64,000 nt of DNA from the NCBI GenBank assembly GCA_019119085.1, contig DWXT01000103.1, positions 1 through 64,000 on the forward strand. Reading direction: 5' to 3'. The notes beneath the pieces are model-generated. The model searched no databases. It was not told the origin of the DNA and saw only the letters and a list, made by a program, of their open reading frames with translations. Shown here in pieces: positions 42,754 through 50,473 of the stretch. The position numbers and the translations under genes were made by a program. Source of the DNA: Flavonifractor avistercoris. Lineage in GTDB: Bacteria > Bacillota > Clostridia > Oscillospirales > Oscillospiraceae. Each line of letters opens with the position of its first letter. Positions within the stretch are counted from its first letter, which is position 1.

Positions 42754-43266
42754 ATGCTGGACAAGAAAGTTGCAGAGCTGCTCAACGAGCAGATCAACAA
42801 GGAGTTCTATTCCGCCTATCTCTATCTGGAGTTCTCCGCGTATTTTGAGGACGAGGGCCTGGACGGCTTCGCCAACTGGTACAAGGTACAGGCTCAGGAG
42901 GAGCGGGATCACGCCATGCTCATGTTCCAGTACCTCCAGAACAACAACGTACGCCCGGCGCTGGAGGCCGTTGCCAAGCCGGAGAGTGCCCCCAATGACC
43001 GGATGAAGGTGCTCCAGGCCGGCCTGGAGCACGAGCGTTACGTCACCGGCCTGATCCACGCCATCTACGACGCGGCCTACAGCGTGAAGGACTTCCGCAC
43101 CATGCAGTTCCTGGACTGGTTCGTCAAGGAGCAGGGCGAGGAGGAGAAGAACGCCGAGGATCTGATCAAAAAGATGGAGCTCTACGGCGACGATGCCAAG
43201 GGCCTGTACATGCTCAACAGCGAGCTGGCGGCCCGTGTCTATGCCGCCCCCAGCCTGACCCTCTAA
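42754..43266 (+). CDS. ftn: Ferritin (bacterial non-heme)
   Basis: Iron-storage protein that oxidises Fe(II) and stores Fe(III) in a 24-subunit shell. The 170-residue four-helix protein keeps the ferroxidase residues E17, E50, H53, E94 and Q127 (NKEFYSAYLYLEF, QAQEERDHAMLM, LEHERYV, VKEQGEEEKNAE). ATG 42754 follows AGAAAGGGTG. It has its own promoter and terminator. It would limit iron toxicity and supply the Fe-S enzymes of this anaerobe. Confidence 0.96.
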   Translation: MLDKKVAELLNEQINKEFYSAYLYLEFSAYFEDEGLDGFANWYKVQAQEERDHAMLMFQYLQNNNVRPALEAVAKPESAPNDRMKVLQAGLEHERYVTGLIHAIYDAAYSVKDFRTMQFLDWFVKEQGEEEKNAEDLIKKMELYGDDAKGLYMLNSELAARVYAAPSLTL

Positions 43267-43280
43267 GCAATCTACACCAA

Positions 43281-43315
43281 CAGCCCTCATCGGATCCGAT
43301 GGGGGCTGTTTTATT
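43281..43315 (+). terminator. Terminator of the ferritin gene
   Basis: CAGCCCTCATCGG pairs with CCGATGGGGGCTG (one T-G pair), followed by TTTTATTT. Confidence 0.85.
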
Positions 43316-43321
43316 TGACAG

Positions 43322-43350
43322 TTGACAGGACGGGGACAATATAGTATATT
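43322..43350 (+). promoter_or_regulatory. Strong promoter of the histidine operon
   Basis: Perfect TTGACA (43322-43327), 17 bases, TATATT (43345-43350). A second TTGACA lies at 43315-43320. Only 39 bases separate the -10 from the hisZ start, so there is no room for a T-box or attenuator leader. Confidence 0.85.
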
Positions 43351-43389
43351 AGCGTAGTAGTGTGATAAAGTAAGAAGGGGGGAGCCCCA

Positions 43390-44559
43390 TTGAGATCCAT
43401 TATCAATACGCCGGAGGGGACGAGAGACCGCCTCTTTGCCGAGTGCCGGGGACGCCGGCGGGTGCGGCAGGCGCTGACCGGCCTGTTTCAGGGCCGGGGC
43501 TACGGGGAGGTCAGCACCCCGGAGGTGGAATTTTACGACCTGTTTCTCCAGTCGGGCAGCCCGCTGCCCCAGGAGGCCATGCTGAAAATCATCGACCGGG
43601 GCGGCAGGATCATGGTGATGCGGCCCGACTGCACCACACCCATCGCCCGGGTGGCGGCCACCAAGCTGAAAAACCTGCCGCTGCCCCAGCGGCTCTACTA
43701 CGACCAGACGGTATTCCGCTCCGGTGACGCCCATCGGGGGGGCAGCAGCGAGATCGCCCAGTGCGGCGTGGAGCTCATCGGCGCCGCCGGCGCCCGGGCG
43801 GATCTGGAGGTGGTGGCCCTGGCGGTGGACGCTCTGCGCTCCTGCGGGCTGACGGACTTCCACGTGGAGCTGGGCCACGCCGGCTTTTTCCGGAACCTGG
43901 CCGCCCGGATGGAGATGGATGAGGACGAGGTGGAGCGGATGCGCGCCCTCATCGAGGGGAAGAACTTCGCCGCCCTCAACGATCTGCTGGAGCCCTACGG
44001 CGACCGTCCGGCCTGTCAGGCCCTGCGCCGCCTCTCCCGCCTGTTCGGCGGGGTGGAGGTGCTGGACGAGGCGGAGAAGCTGGCCGGGGAGCACGAGGCC
44101 CTGACCTACCTCCGGAACCTGTACCGGGAGCTGGAGGCGGCCGGCTATGGCGCGTTCATCCGGTTTGATCTGGGGCTGGTTCACCAGATTGACTACTACA
44201 CCGGCGTGGTGTTCCGGGGCTATGCAGACGGGGCGGGCAACGCGGTGCTCTCCGGCGGCCGGTACGACGGCCTCACCGCCGCCTTCGGCCGGAGCGCCCC
44301 CGCCACCGGCTTCGCCGTGGATGCCGACGCGGTGGCAGGCTGCCTGCCCTTGGAGGAGTCCCCTCGGCTGGAGCTGCTGGTCTACTTTGAGCCGGGGCAG
44401 CTCTCCTGGGCCCTCACCGCCCTGGAGCAGGGCGGCGGCGGCCGGCGGGAGCTCTCCCCCTGCGAGACGCTGGAGGAGACGGTGGAGCTGGCGAGGGAGC
44501 GGGGCGCCTCCGGGGTGCTCACCCTGGAGAACGGCGCGGAAAGGCTGGTGCGGCTATGA
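43390..44559 (+). CDS. hisZ: ATP phosphoribosyltransferase regulatory subunit (HisZ)
   Basis: A histidyl-tRNA synthetase-like protein that is the obligatory partner of short-form HisG. The 389-residue product shows the class II core: TPEGTRDRLFAE, VEFYDLFLQSG, VMRPDCTTPIARVAATKL, RLYYDQTVFR and SGGRYDGLTAAFGR. It lacks the anticodon-binding domain of a true HisRS, and position at the head of the his operon next to a 217-residue HisG settles the call. The start is TTG 43390 after AAGGGGGGAG. It overlaps hisG by four bases. Confidence 0.93.
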   Translation: MRSIINTPEGTRDRLFAECRGRRRVRQALTGLFQGRGYGEVSTPEVEFYDLFLQSGSPLPQEAMLKIIDRGGRIMVMRPDCTTPIARVAATKLKNLPLPQRLYYDQTVFRSGDAHRGGSSEIAQCGVELIGAAGARADLEVVALAVDALRSCGLTDFHVELGHAGFFRNLAARMEMDEDEVERMRALIEGKNFAALNDLLEPYGDRPACQALRRLSRLFGGVEVLDEAEKLAGEHEALTYLRNLYRELEAAGYGAFIRFDLGLVHQIDYYTGVVFRGYADGAGNAVLSGGRYDGLTAAFGRSAPATGFAVDADAVAGCLPLEESPRLELLVYFEPGQLSWALTALEQGGGGRRELSPCETLEETVELARERGASGVLTLENGAERLVRL

Positions 44560-45209
44560 GCGTGAACCGGGAAAACCGACTGCGCATCGCCCTGACTAAG
44601 GGGCGGCTGCTGGACAAGAGCGTGGAGCTGTTCACCGCCATGGGCCTGGACTGCACCCCCATCGAACACCCCGGCCGGCGGCTGGTACACGCCATCCCCA
44701 ACTACCCCCTGGACGCGGTGCTGGCAAAGGCCCCCGACGTGATCACCTACGTGGAGCACGGGGTGTGCGACCTGGGCATCGTGGGCAAGGACACCATCCT
44801 GGAGCAGGGCCGCGCCTTTTATGAGGTGTTGGATCTGGGCTTCGGAAAGTGCCGCTTCGCCCTGGCGGTGAAGGAGGGAAGCGACTTCTACGGCACCTAC
44901 CAGACCCGGCGCATTGCCAGCAAATACCCCAACGTGGCCCGTGCCTTCTTCGAGAAGAAGGGCATGGACGTGGATATCATCAAGATCGAGGGCTCGGTGG
45001 AGCTGGCCCCCATCCTGGGCCTGGCCGACGCCATCGTGGACATCGTGGAGACGGGGGCCACCCTGCGGGAGAACGGCCTGGTGCCCATCGAGGACGTGGC
45101 CCAGGTCAGTGCCCGGCTGATCGTCAACACGGCCAGCATGAAGCTGCACAAGGAGGCCATCGAGGACTTTATTGCCCGGTGTGAGGCGGAATTGGAGAGA
45201 AGAGCATGA
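44556..45209 (+). CDS. hisG: ATP phosphoribosyltransferase, short form
   Basis: First step of histidine synthesis: joins ATP and PRPP. At 217 residues it is the short HisG that lacks the C-terminal regulatory domain and works with HisZ. Visible motifs are LRIALTKGRLLDKSVELF, CDLGIVGKDTILEQG, KIEGSVELAPILGLADAIVD and the PRPP-binding DIVETGATLRENGL. ATG 44556 overlaps the hisZ stop (ATGA), and its own end overlaps hisD in the same way. Confidence 0.96.
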   Translation: MSVNRENRLRIALTKGRLLDKSVELFTAMGLDCTPIEHPGRRLVHAIPNYPLDAVLAKAPDVITYVEHGVCDLGIVGKDTILEQGRAFYEVLDLGFGKCRFALAVKEGSDFYGTYQTRRIASKYPNVARAFFEKKGMDVDIIKIEGSVELAPILGLADAIVDIVETGATLRENGLVPIEDVAQVSARLIVNTASMKLHKEAIEDFIARCEAELERRA

Positions 45210-46519
45210 TTCAGATTGTGACAGCCGACGGGCGGCGGGAGCGGGAGGTGCTCCAGGCCATGAGGGCCCGGGCCGCCCAGGCGGGCGCGGAGATCAACAG
45301 GGCCGCGGCGGCCATCCTGGAGGACGTACGGGAGAACGGCTACCCGGCGGTGGCGGCCTGCTCCCGGAAATTCGACGGGGCGGAGCCCTATGAGATTGCG
45401 CCGGAGCGGCTGGAGGCGGCCTGCGCGGCCTGCCCGCCAGAACTGCTCTCCGCTCTGGAGCGGGCGGCGGCCAACATCCGGGACTACAATGAAAAGCTGC
45501 TGCTCAAGAGCCAGGAGTGGCGCTCCCCCGACGGGGGCGTGGTGGGCCGTATCGTCCGGGGCCTGAGCCGGGTGGGCATCTATGTGCCCGGCGGCACGGC
45601 GGCCTACCCCTCGTCAGTACTGATGAACGCCGTCCCCGCCAAGGTGGCCGGGGTGGGGGAGATTATCATGGTTACGCCCCCCACGGAGAACCTGAACGAC
45701 GCGGTGCTGGCCGCCGCGAAAATTGCCGGCGTGGATCGTGTGATCGCCGTGGGCGGGGCCCAGGCGGTGGCCGCCCTGACCTATGGGGCGGGCTTCATCC
45801 CCAGGGTGGACAAGCTGGTGGGGCCGGGCAACGCCTATGTGGCCGCCGCCAAGCGCATGGCCTACGGCCAGCTGGACATCGACATGGTGGCCGGCCCCTC
45901 CGAGGTGCTGGTGATCGCCGATGAAAAGGCAGATCCCAGGCTGGCGGCCGCCGATCTGCTGAGTCAGGCGGAGCACGACAAGCTGGCCTCCGCCGTGCTG
46001 CTCACCACCAGCCGGGCCCTGGCGGAGGCGGTGGATCGGGAAATCATCCGGCAGACCGGCTACCTGACCCGCAGCGAGATCATGGAGGCCTCTCTCCGGG
46101 ACTTCGGCTGCGCCATCGTGTGCGATACTCTGGAGGACTGCGCGGCCCTGGCCAACGAGATCGCCCCGGAGCACCTGGAGATCATGACCGAGGAGCCCAG
46201 GGCCCTGCTGCCCCGGATCAAAAACGCCGGAGCGGTGTTTCTGGGGGCCTGGTCGCCGGAGCCCCTGGGGGACTATCTGGCCGGACCGGACCATGTGCTG
46301 CCCACCAGCGGCACCGCCCGGTTCTTCTCACCACTGAGCGTGGACAGCTTCCTCAAGACCATGAGCATCATCCAGTACGACCGGGACAATCTGGCGCCCA
46401 TCCGGAACGACATCGTCCGGCTGGCGGAGGCGGAGCACCTGACCGCCCACGCCAACTCCATCCGGGTACGGTTTGAGGACGTGGACGGCCCGGCGGACAA
46501 AGGGGAGGGGAGAGCATGA
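45206..46519 (+). CDS. hisD: Histidinol dehydrogenase
   Basis: Oxidises histidinol to histidine with two NAD+, the last step of the pathway; needs zinc. The 437-residue protein shows GLSRVGIYVPGGTAAYPSSV, AVGGAQAVAALTYGAG, KLVGPGNAYVAAAKR, DMVAGPSEVLVIADE, SQAEHDKLASAVLLTTS, EIAPEHLEIM and GPDHVLPTSGTARFFSPLSV with the catalytic and zinc-binding residues. ATG 45206 overlaps the hisG stop. Confidence 0.97.
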   Translation: MIQIVTADGRREREVLQAMRARAAQAGAEINRAAAAILEDVRENGYPAVAACSRKFDGAEPYEIAPERLEAACAACPPELLSALERAAANIRDYNEKLLLKSQEWRSPDGGVVGRIVRGLSRVGIYVPGGTAAYPSSVLMNAVPAKVAGVGEIIMVTPPTENLNDAVLAAAKIAGVDRVIAVGGAQAVAALTYGAGFIPRVDKLVGPGNAYVAAAKRMAYGQLDIDMVAGPSEVLVIADEKADPRLAAADLLSQAEHDKLASAVLLTTSRALAEAVDREIIRQTGYLTRSEIMEASLRDFGCAIVCDTLEDCAALANEIAPEHLEIMTEEPRALLPRIKNAGAVFLGAWSPEPLGDYLAGPDHVLPTSGTARFFSPLSVDSFLKTMSIIQYDRDNLAPIRNDIVRLAEAEHLTAHANSIRVRFEDVDGPADKGEGRA

Positions 46520-47091
46520 GGACGGCCCAAATTTCCCGGGAAACCAAAGAGACGAGAATTGATCTCCGCCTATGCCTGGATGGCGGGGTGGTGGAGGTTC
46601 ACACCGGCATCGGCTTTTTCGACCACATGCTCACCGCCCTGGCCTTTTACGGCGGCCTGGGGCTGGAGCTCACCGCCCAGGGCGATCTGGAGGTGGACGG
46701 CCACCACACGGTGGAGGACGTGGGCATCGTGCTGGGTCAGGCCATGAGCCAGGCCCTGGGCGACCGGAAGGGCATCCGCCGGTTTGCCTCCGCCTGCATC
46801 CCCATGGACGAGGCCCTGTGCTTCACCGCCCTGGACTTCTCTAGGAGGCCCTTCCTGGTGTTCGACGCCGAGATGCCCCAGCCCATGATCGGGGGCTACG
46901 ACTCCTGCCTGACGGAGGAGTTCATGCGGGCCTTTGCAATGAACAGTGGTTTAACTTTACATATGAAAGCACTTTATGGGAAGAACGCCCACCACATCAC
47001 CGAGGCTCTGTTCAAGTCCCTGGGCGTGGCCATCAAGGACGCGGTGCAGGTGACCGGCACCGGCGTGACCTCCACCAAGGGGGTCCTATGA
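46516..47091 (+). CDS. hisB: Imidazoleglycerol-phosphate dehydratase
   Basis: Dehydrates imidazole glycerol phosphate; a monofunctional HisB of 191 residues without the histidinol-phosphatase domain of enterobacteria. Metal ligands lie in GFFDHMLTALAFYGG, VDGHHTVEDVGIVLG and LYGKNAHHITEALFKSLG. ATG 46516 overlaps hisD. A run of codons at 46934-46980 is strikingly AT-rich (TTA ACT TTA CAT ATG AAA GCA CTT TAT) compared with the rest of the gene. Confidence 0.96.
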   Translation: MRTAQISRETKETRIDLRLCLDGGVVEVHTGIGFFDHMLTALAFYGGLGLELTAQGDLEVDGHHTVEDVGIVLGQAMSQALGDRKGIRRFASACIPMDEALCFTALDFSRRPFLVFDAEMPQPMIGGYDSCLTEEFMRAFAMNSGLTLHMKALYGKNAHHITEALFKSLGVAIKDAVQVTGTGVTSTKGVL

Positions 47092-47110
47092 GAGACATGG
47101 GGGCAAGGGA

Positions 47111-47719
47111 ATGAACTATACAGCGATTGTGGACTATGGGGTTGGCAATCTCAAGAGTCTGACCAACGCCATGAACTACCTGGGCCTGCCCAGCCGCATC
47201 ACCAGTGACCGGGCGGAGCTGGAACGGGCCGATGCCATCCTCCTGCCCGGCGTGGGGGCCTTCCCCGACGCGGCGGAGCGGCTCCGGGAGACCGGCCTGG
47301 CGGGCCTGCTGGCGGAGCAGGCGGCCAGGAAGCCCATGCTGGGCATCTGCCTGGGGATGCAGCTGCTCTTTGACCGGGGGGAGGAGGTGCGGCCCTGTGA
47401 GGGGCTGGGGCTGGTACACGGCTCCGTCAAGAAGATCCAGACCCCCCATAAGCTGCCCCACATCGGCTGGAACACCCTGACATTTCCCGGGGAATTCCCC
47501 CTGTTCCGGGGGCTGGACGAGGGGGCGTCGGTTTACTTCGTCCACTCCTACTGCGCCCTGGCCGACGATCCGGCGGATGTGATCGCGTGGACGGACTACG
47601 GCGCGCCGGTGACAGCGGCGGTGAACCACGGGCTGGTGTACGGCTGTCAGTTCCACCCGGAGAAGAGCGGGGAAGTGGGGCTGACCATTTTGAAGAACTT
47701 CGGAGGGCTGAGCCGATGA
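47111..47719 (+). CDS. hisH: Imidazole glycerol phosphate synthase subunit HisH (glutaminase)
   Basis: The glutaminase half of IGP synthase; supplies ammonia to HisF. The 202-residue class I amidotransferase has the nucleophile Cys in MLGICLGMQLLFD, the oxyanion-region VDYGVGNLKSL and LLPGVGAFPDA, and the catalytic His-Glu in GCQFHPEKSGEVG. ATG 47111, after GGGGGCAAGGGA, lies 19 bases beyond hisB. Its stop overlaps hisA (ATGA). Confidence 0.96.
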   Translation: MNYTAIVDYGVGNLKSLTNAMNYLGLPSRITSDRAELERADAILLPGVGAFPDAAERLRETGLAGLLAEQAARKPMLGICLGMQLLFDRGEEVRPCEGLGLVHGSVKKIQTPHKLPHIGWNTLTFPGEFPLFRGLDEGASVYFVHSYCALADDPADVIAWTDYGAPVTAAVNHGLVYGCQFHPEKSGEVGLTILKNFGGLSR

Positions 47720-48438
47720 TTGTGCTGCCTGCCATTGACTTGAAGGATCACCAGGTAGTCCGCCTGCGCAAGGGGGAGTTTGACACCGTCCACCGGGTGG
47801 CGGAGGATCCCCTCCAGACGGCGCGGGCCTTTGCCGCCGCCGGAGCAAAATACATCCATATGGTGGATCTGGACGGCGCCCGCAGCGGGGCCCGGAAGAA
47901 CGAGGCGGAGGTGTGCGCCGTGGCGGAGCACTCCGGCCTGAAGGTGGAGCTGGGGGGCGGCTTGCGCACCCTGGCGGATCTGGAGGCCGCCGACGCCATG
48001 GGGGTCACCCGGATGGTGATCGGCTCGGCGGCGGTGAGTGACCCGGATTTTGTGCGGGCCGCCGTGGAGCGGTACGGTGAGCGCATCGCCGTGGGCATTG
48101 ACGCCAGGGACGGCGTGGTCAAGACCGCCGGCTGGGAGGACTCCTCCGGCCTGGACTACCTGGACTTCGCCGTCTCCATGGAACGGATTGGCGTAAAGAT
48201 GATTATCTTTACAGATATTGAGACAGACGGAATGCTGACTGGCCCGTCCTGGGATCGCCTTGAGAAACTGCAAAGGAAAATTACTTGTCGAATTATCGCC
48301 AGCGGCGGTGTGTCCAGCAACGAGGATATCCGACGCCTGCGGGACATGGGCCTCTACGGGGCCATCGTGGGCAAGGCGTATTACACCGGGGCTGTGGATC
48401 TGGCCCTGGCGGTAAAGGAGGCGGGCGAGCAGTGTTAG
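47716..48438 (+). CDS. hisA: ProFAR isomerase (HisA)
   Basis: Isomerises the aminoaldose ProFAR to the aminoketose PRFAR. The 240-residue TIM barrel shows VLPAIDLKDHQVVRLRKGEF with the catalytic Asp, HMVDLDGARSG, ELGGGLRTLADLEAA, VGIDARDGVVKTAGWE, IFTDIETDGMLTGPSWD with the second Asp, and IIASGGVSSNEDI. ATG 47716 overlaps the hisH stop. The codons between about 48186 and 48300 are more AT-rich than the rest. Confidence 0.96.
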   Translation: MIVLPAIDLKDHQVVRLRKGEFDTVHRVAEDPLQTARAFAAAGAKYIHMVDLDGARSGARKNEAEVCAVAEHSGLKVELGGGLRTLADLEAADAMGVTRMVIGSAAVSDPDFVRAAVERYGERIAVGIDARDGVVKTAGWEDSSGLDYLDFAVSMERIGVKMIIFTDIETDGMLTGPSWDRLEKLQRKITCRIIASGGVSSNEDIRRLRDMGLYGAIVGKAYYTGAVDLALAVKEAGEQC

Positions 48439-49187
48439 CCAAGCGCATCATCCCCTGCCTGGACGTACGGGACGGCCGGGTGGTGAAGGGGGTCAACTTC
48501 GTCAACATCCGGGACGCCGGCGACCCGGTGGAACTGGCCCGGTTTTACTCCGACCAGGGGGCGGACGAGATCGTCTTTTTAGACATCACCGCCACCCACG
48601 AGGCCCGCAAGACGGTGGCCGACGTGGTGGAGCGGACGGCGGAGCAGGTGTTTGTCCCCCTGACGGTGGGGGGCGGCATCCGCACCCTGGACGACTTCCG
48701 GGAGCTGCTGCGGGCCGGGGCGGACAAGATCTCCGTCAACTCGGCGGCGGTGGCCCGGCCGGAGCTGATCACCGAGGCGGCGGAGCGGTTCGGCTCCCAG
48801 TGTGTGGTGCTGGCCGTGGACGCCCGGAGCCGGGGAGACGGTACCTGGGAGGTGGTGGTGGCCGGCGGGCGGAAGCCCACGGGCCTGGATCTGCTGGAGT
48901 GGGTCAAAAAGGGGGAGGCCCTGGGGGCGGGGGAGATCCTCCTCACCTCCATGGACGCCGACGGCACCAAGACGGGCTTCGACCTGCCCATGACAAAGGC
49001 GGTGACGGAGGCGGTGGGCATCCCGGTGATCGCCTCCGGCGGCTGCGGGAGCCTGTCCCACTTCGCGCAGGTGTTTGAGGAGACGGGCTGCGACGCGGCC
49101 CTGGCGGCCTCCCTGTTCCACTTCGGGGAGCTGACTGTCCCCCAGGTGAAGGACTACCTGCGGACGCGGAATATTCCGGTGAGGTGA
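48432..49187 (+). CDS. hisF: Imidazole glycerol phosphate synthase subunit HisF (cyclase)
   Basis: Uses ammonia from HisH to turn PRFAR into IGP and AICAR. The 251-residue TIM barrel shows KRIIPCLDVRDGRVVKGVNF with the catalytic Asp, DEIVFLDITATHEAR, TVGGGIRTLDDFRELL, SVNSAAVARPELI, TSMDADGTKTGFDL and VIASGGCGSLSHF. The start GTG 48432 lies nine bases after AAGGAGG and overlaps the end of hisA by seven bases. Confidence 0.96.
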   Translation: MLAKRIIPCLDVRDGRVVKGVNFVNIRDAGDPVELARFYSDQGADEIVFLDITATHEARKTVADVVERTAEQVFVPLTVGGGIRTLDDFRELLRAGADKISVNSAAVARPELITEAAERFGSQCVVLAVDARSRGDGTWEVVVAGGRKPTGLDLLEWVKKGEALGAGEILLTSMDADGTKTGFDLPMTKAVTEAVGIPVIASGGCGSLSHFAQVFEETGCDAALAASLFHFGELTVPQVKDYLRTRNIPVR

Positions 49188-49192
49188 GGAAG

Positions 49193-49531
49193 ATGGAGAC
49201 AACCTTCGATTTGGATCAGCTTTTCCGGAAATCAGAGCTGATCCCGGTGATTATTCAGGACGCGAGCAGCCTGGAGGTGCTGATGCTGGGCTTCACCAAC
49301 CGGGAGGCGGCGGAGCTGACCCTGCAAACCAAGACCGCCTGGTTCTGGAGCCGCAGCCGGCAGAAGCTGTGGAACAAGGGGGAGAGCTCCGGCCACTTCC
49401 TCCACGTGAAGAAGGTGGTCACCGACTGCGACACCGACACCCTGCTCTACCTCTGCGTGCCGGAGGGGCCCACCTGCCACACCGGGGCCCAAAGCTGCTT
49501 TTTCAACGAAATTTGGGAGGAAGAACCATGA
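49193..49531 (+). CDS. hisI: Phosphoribosyl-AMP cyclohydrolase
   Basis: Opens the purine ring of PR-AMP. The 112-residue protein is cyclohydrolase only, with hisE as a separate gene. Zinc and magnesium ligands are in TDCDTDTLLYLCV and GPTCHTGAQSCFFNE; AWFWSRSRQKLWNKGESSGH is the substrate loop. ATG 49193 is taken as the start, with GAGG eight bases before it; GTG 49184 overlaps hisF. The stop overlaps hisE (ATGA). Confidence 0.95.
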   Translation: METTFDLDQLFRKSELIPVIIQDASSLEVLMLGFTNREAAELTLQTKTAWFWSRSRQKLWNKGESSGHFLHVKKVVTDCDTDTLLYLCVPEGPTCHTGAQSCFFNEIWEEEP

Positions 49532-49857
49532 GCGATACTGTTCTGCAAGATCTCTATCAGGTGGTGCTGGGCCGTAAGGCGGAGCGCCAGGAGGGCTCCT
49601 ACACCTGCTATCTCTTCGACCAGGGCCTGGACAAGATTTTGAAGAAGGTGGGGGAGGAGAGCGCCGAGACCATCATTGCCGCCAAGAATGGCGTGCAGGA
49701 GCGGACGGTGGAGGAGATCTCCGACCTGCTCTACCACCTGATGGTGCTGCTGGCGGCCCAGGACATCCCTCTGGAGGCGGTGCTGGCCGAGCTGGAGCGC
49801 CGCAGCCGGAAGATCGGCAACCTGAAGCAGATGAAAACCGTGGATCACGAGACGTGA
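49528..49857 (+). CDS. hisE: Phosphoribosyl-ATP pyrophosphatase
   Basis: Hydrolyses PR-ATP to PR-AMP and pyrophosphate, the second step. The 109-residue MazG-like helical protein shows KVGEESAETIIAAKNG and EEISDLLYHLMVLLA, the acidic metal-binding helices. ATG 49528 follows TGGGAGG. It is the last gene of the operon. hisC and a histidinol-phosphatase are not in this cluster and must be elsewhere if the pathway is complete. Confidence 0.95.
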   Translation: MSDTVLQDLYQVVLGRKAERQEGSYTCYLFDQGLDKILKKVGEESAETIIAAKNGVQERTVEEISDLLYHLMVLLAAQDIPLEAVLAELERRSRKIGNLKQMKTVDHET

Positions 49858-49866
49858 CGCTGATAT

Positions 49867-49912
49867 CAAAAAGCGGGCGCGCCGGGGAGAAAACATCCCC
49901 GGCGCGCCCGCT
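49867..49912. terminator. Strong two-way terminator hairpin
   Basis: The 17-base arm 49872-49888 is perfectly complementary to 49896-49912 (core GGGCGCGCCGGGGA). On the reverse strand it is followed by TTTTT (49872-49868), a textbook terminator for the reverse-strand trio. On the plus strand it also closes the his operon. Confidence 0.85.
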
Positions 49913-49918
49913 GCTGTG

Positions 49919-50461
49919 TTATTGCCCACCCAGCAGCTCCGGCCGGGTGAGCCAGGGCGACTGGGCGTGGGTGACAAAGATGCGGTACAGCTGCTCCAGC
50001 GTGTGCTGGCTCTCCGGATCCAGCCTGCCGGTCTCGGGTCTTCCACCGGCACGCTGGAGCCACTGGAGGTTCCGGGTGGTGGGGCCGTCGTGGCGGCCGT
50101 TCACCGCCCCCGGCTCCACCCCGTCCAGGACGCTGCCCAGCCCCCGAAACATGGACTGGACGCTGTTGAGGTGGACGCTCTCATCCCCGGGGCCGGTGGT
50201 GACGGGCAGGGGGGCGGACAGCCGGCGCTCCGCCTGACGGTAGAGGGTCGTGATAGCGTCCCAGGTGCCCTGATCCACCCTGCCGGTGACCGGGGGAAAG
50301 AACTCCCGCTGGAGGAGCATCACCGCCTCCAGGGTGCGCTCCCCGAAGATCCCGTCGGGGGTGACCCGGGGGAGGAAGGGGTAGACATAGGACAGGGTGC
50401 GCAGCATGGTCTGCAGGCTGCGCACCGGCCGGCCGATGTAGTAGGTGTCGGTGCGGATCAT
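49919..50461 (-). CDS. Peptidoglycan-binding domain protein, no signal peptide
   Basis: A 180-residue protein made of two PG_binding_1-type modules: SLQTMLRTLSYVYPFLPRV with PDGIFGERTLEAVMLLQREF, and SVQSMFRGLGSVLDG with the later TTRNLQWLQRAG. These modules bind peptidoglycan. It lacks a signal peptide, so it may be deposited from the mother cell during sporulation. The ATG at 50461 has AAGGAGG upstream, 12 bases after the gene before it. Third gene of a reverse-strand operon ending in a strong terminator. Confidence 0.8.
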   Translation of the reverse strand: MIRTDTYYIGRPVRSLQTMLRTLSYVYPFLPRVTPDGIFGERTLEAVMLLQREFFPPVTGRVDQGTWDAITTLYRQAERRLSAPLPVTTGPGDESVHLNSVQSMFRGLGSVLDGVEPGAVNGRHDGPTTRNLQWLQRAGGRPETGRLDPESQHTLEQLYRIFVTHAQSPWLTRPELLGGQ

Positions 50462-50473
50462 GGGTGGGCCTCC

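Noticed and set aside
43351..43389. Possible T-box or histidine attenuator leader before hisZ
   Set aside because: Only 39 bases lie between the -10 box and the start codon; there is no run of His codons, T-box sequence or terminator/antiterminator pair.
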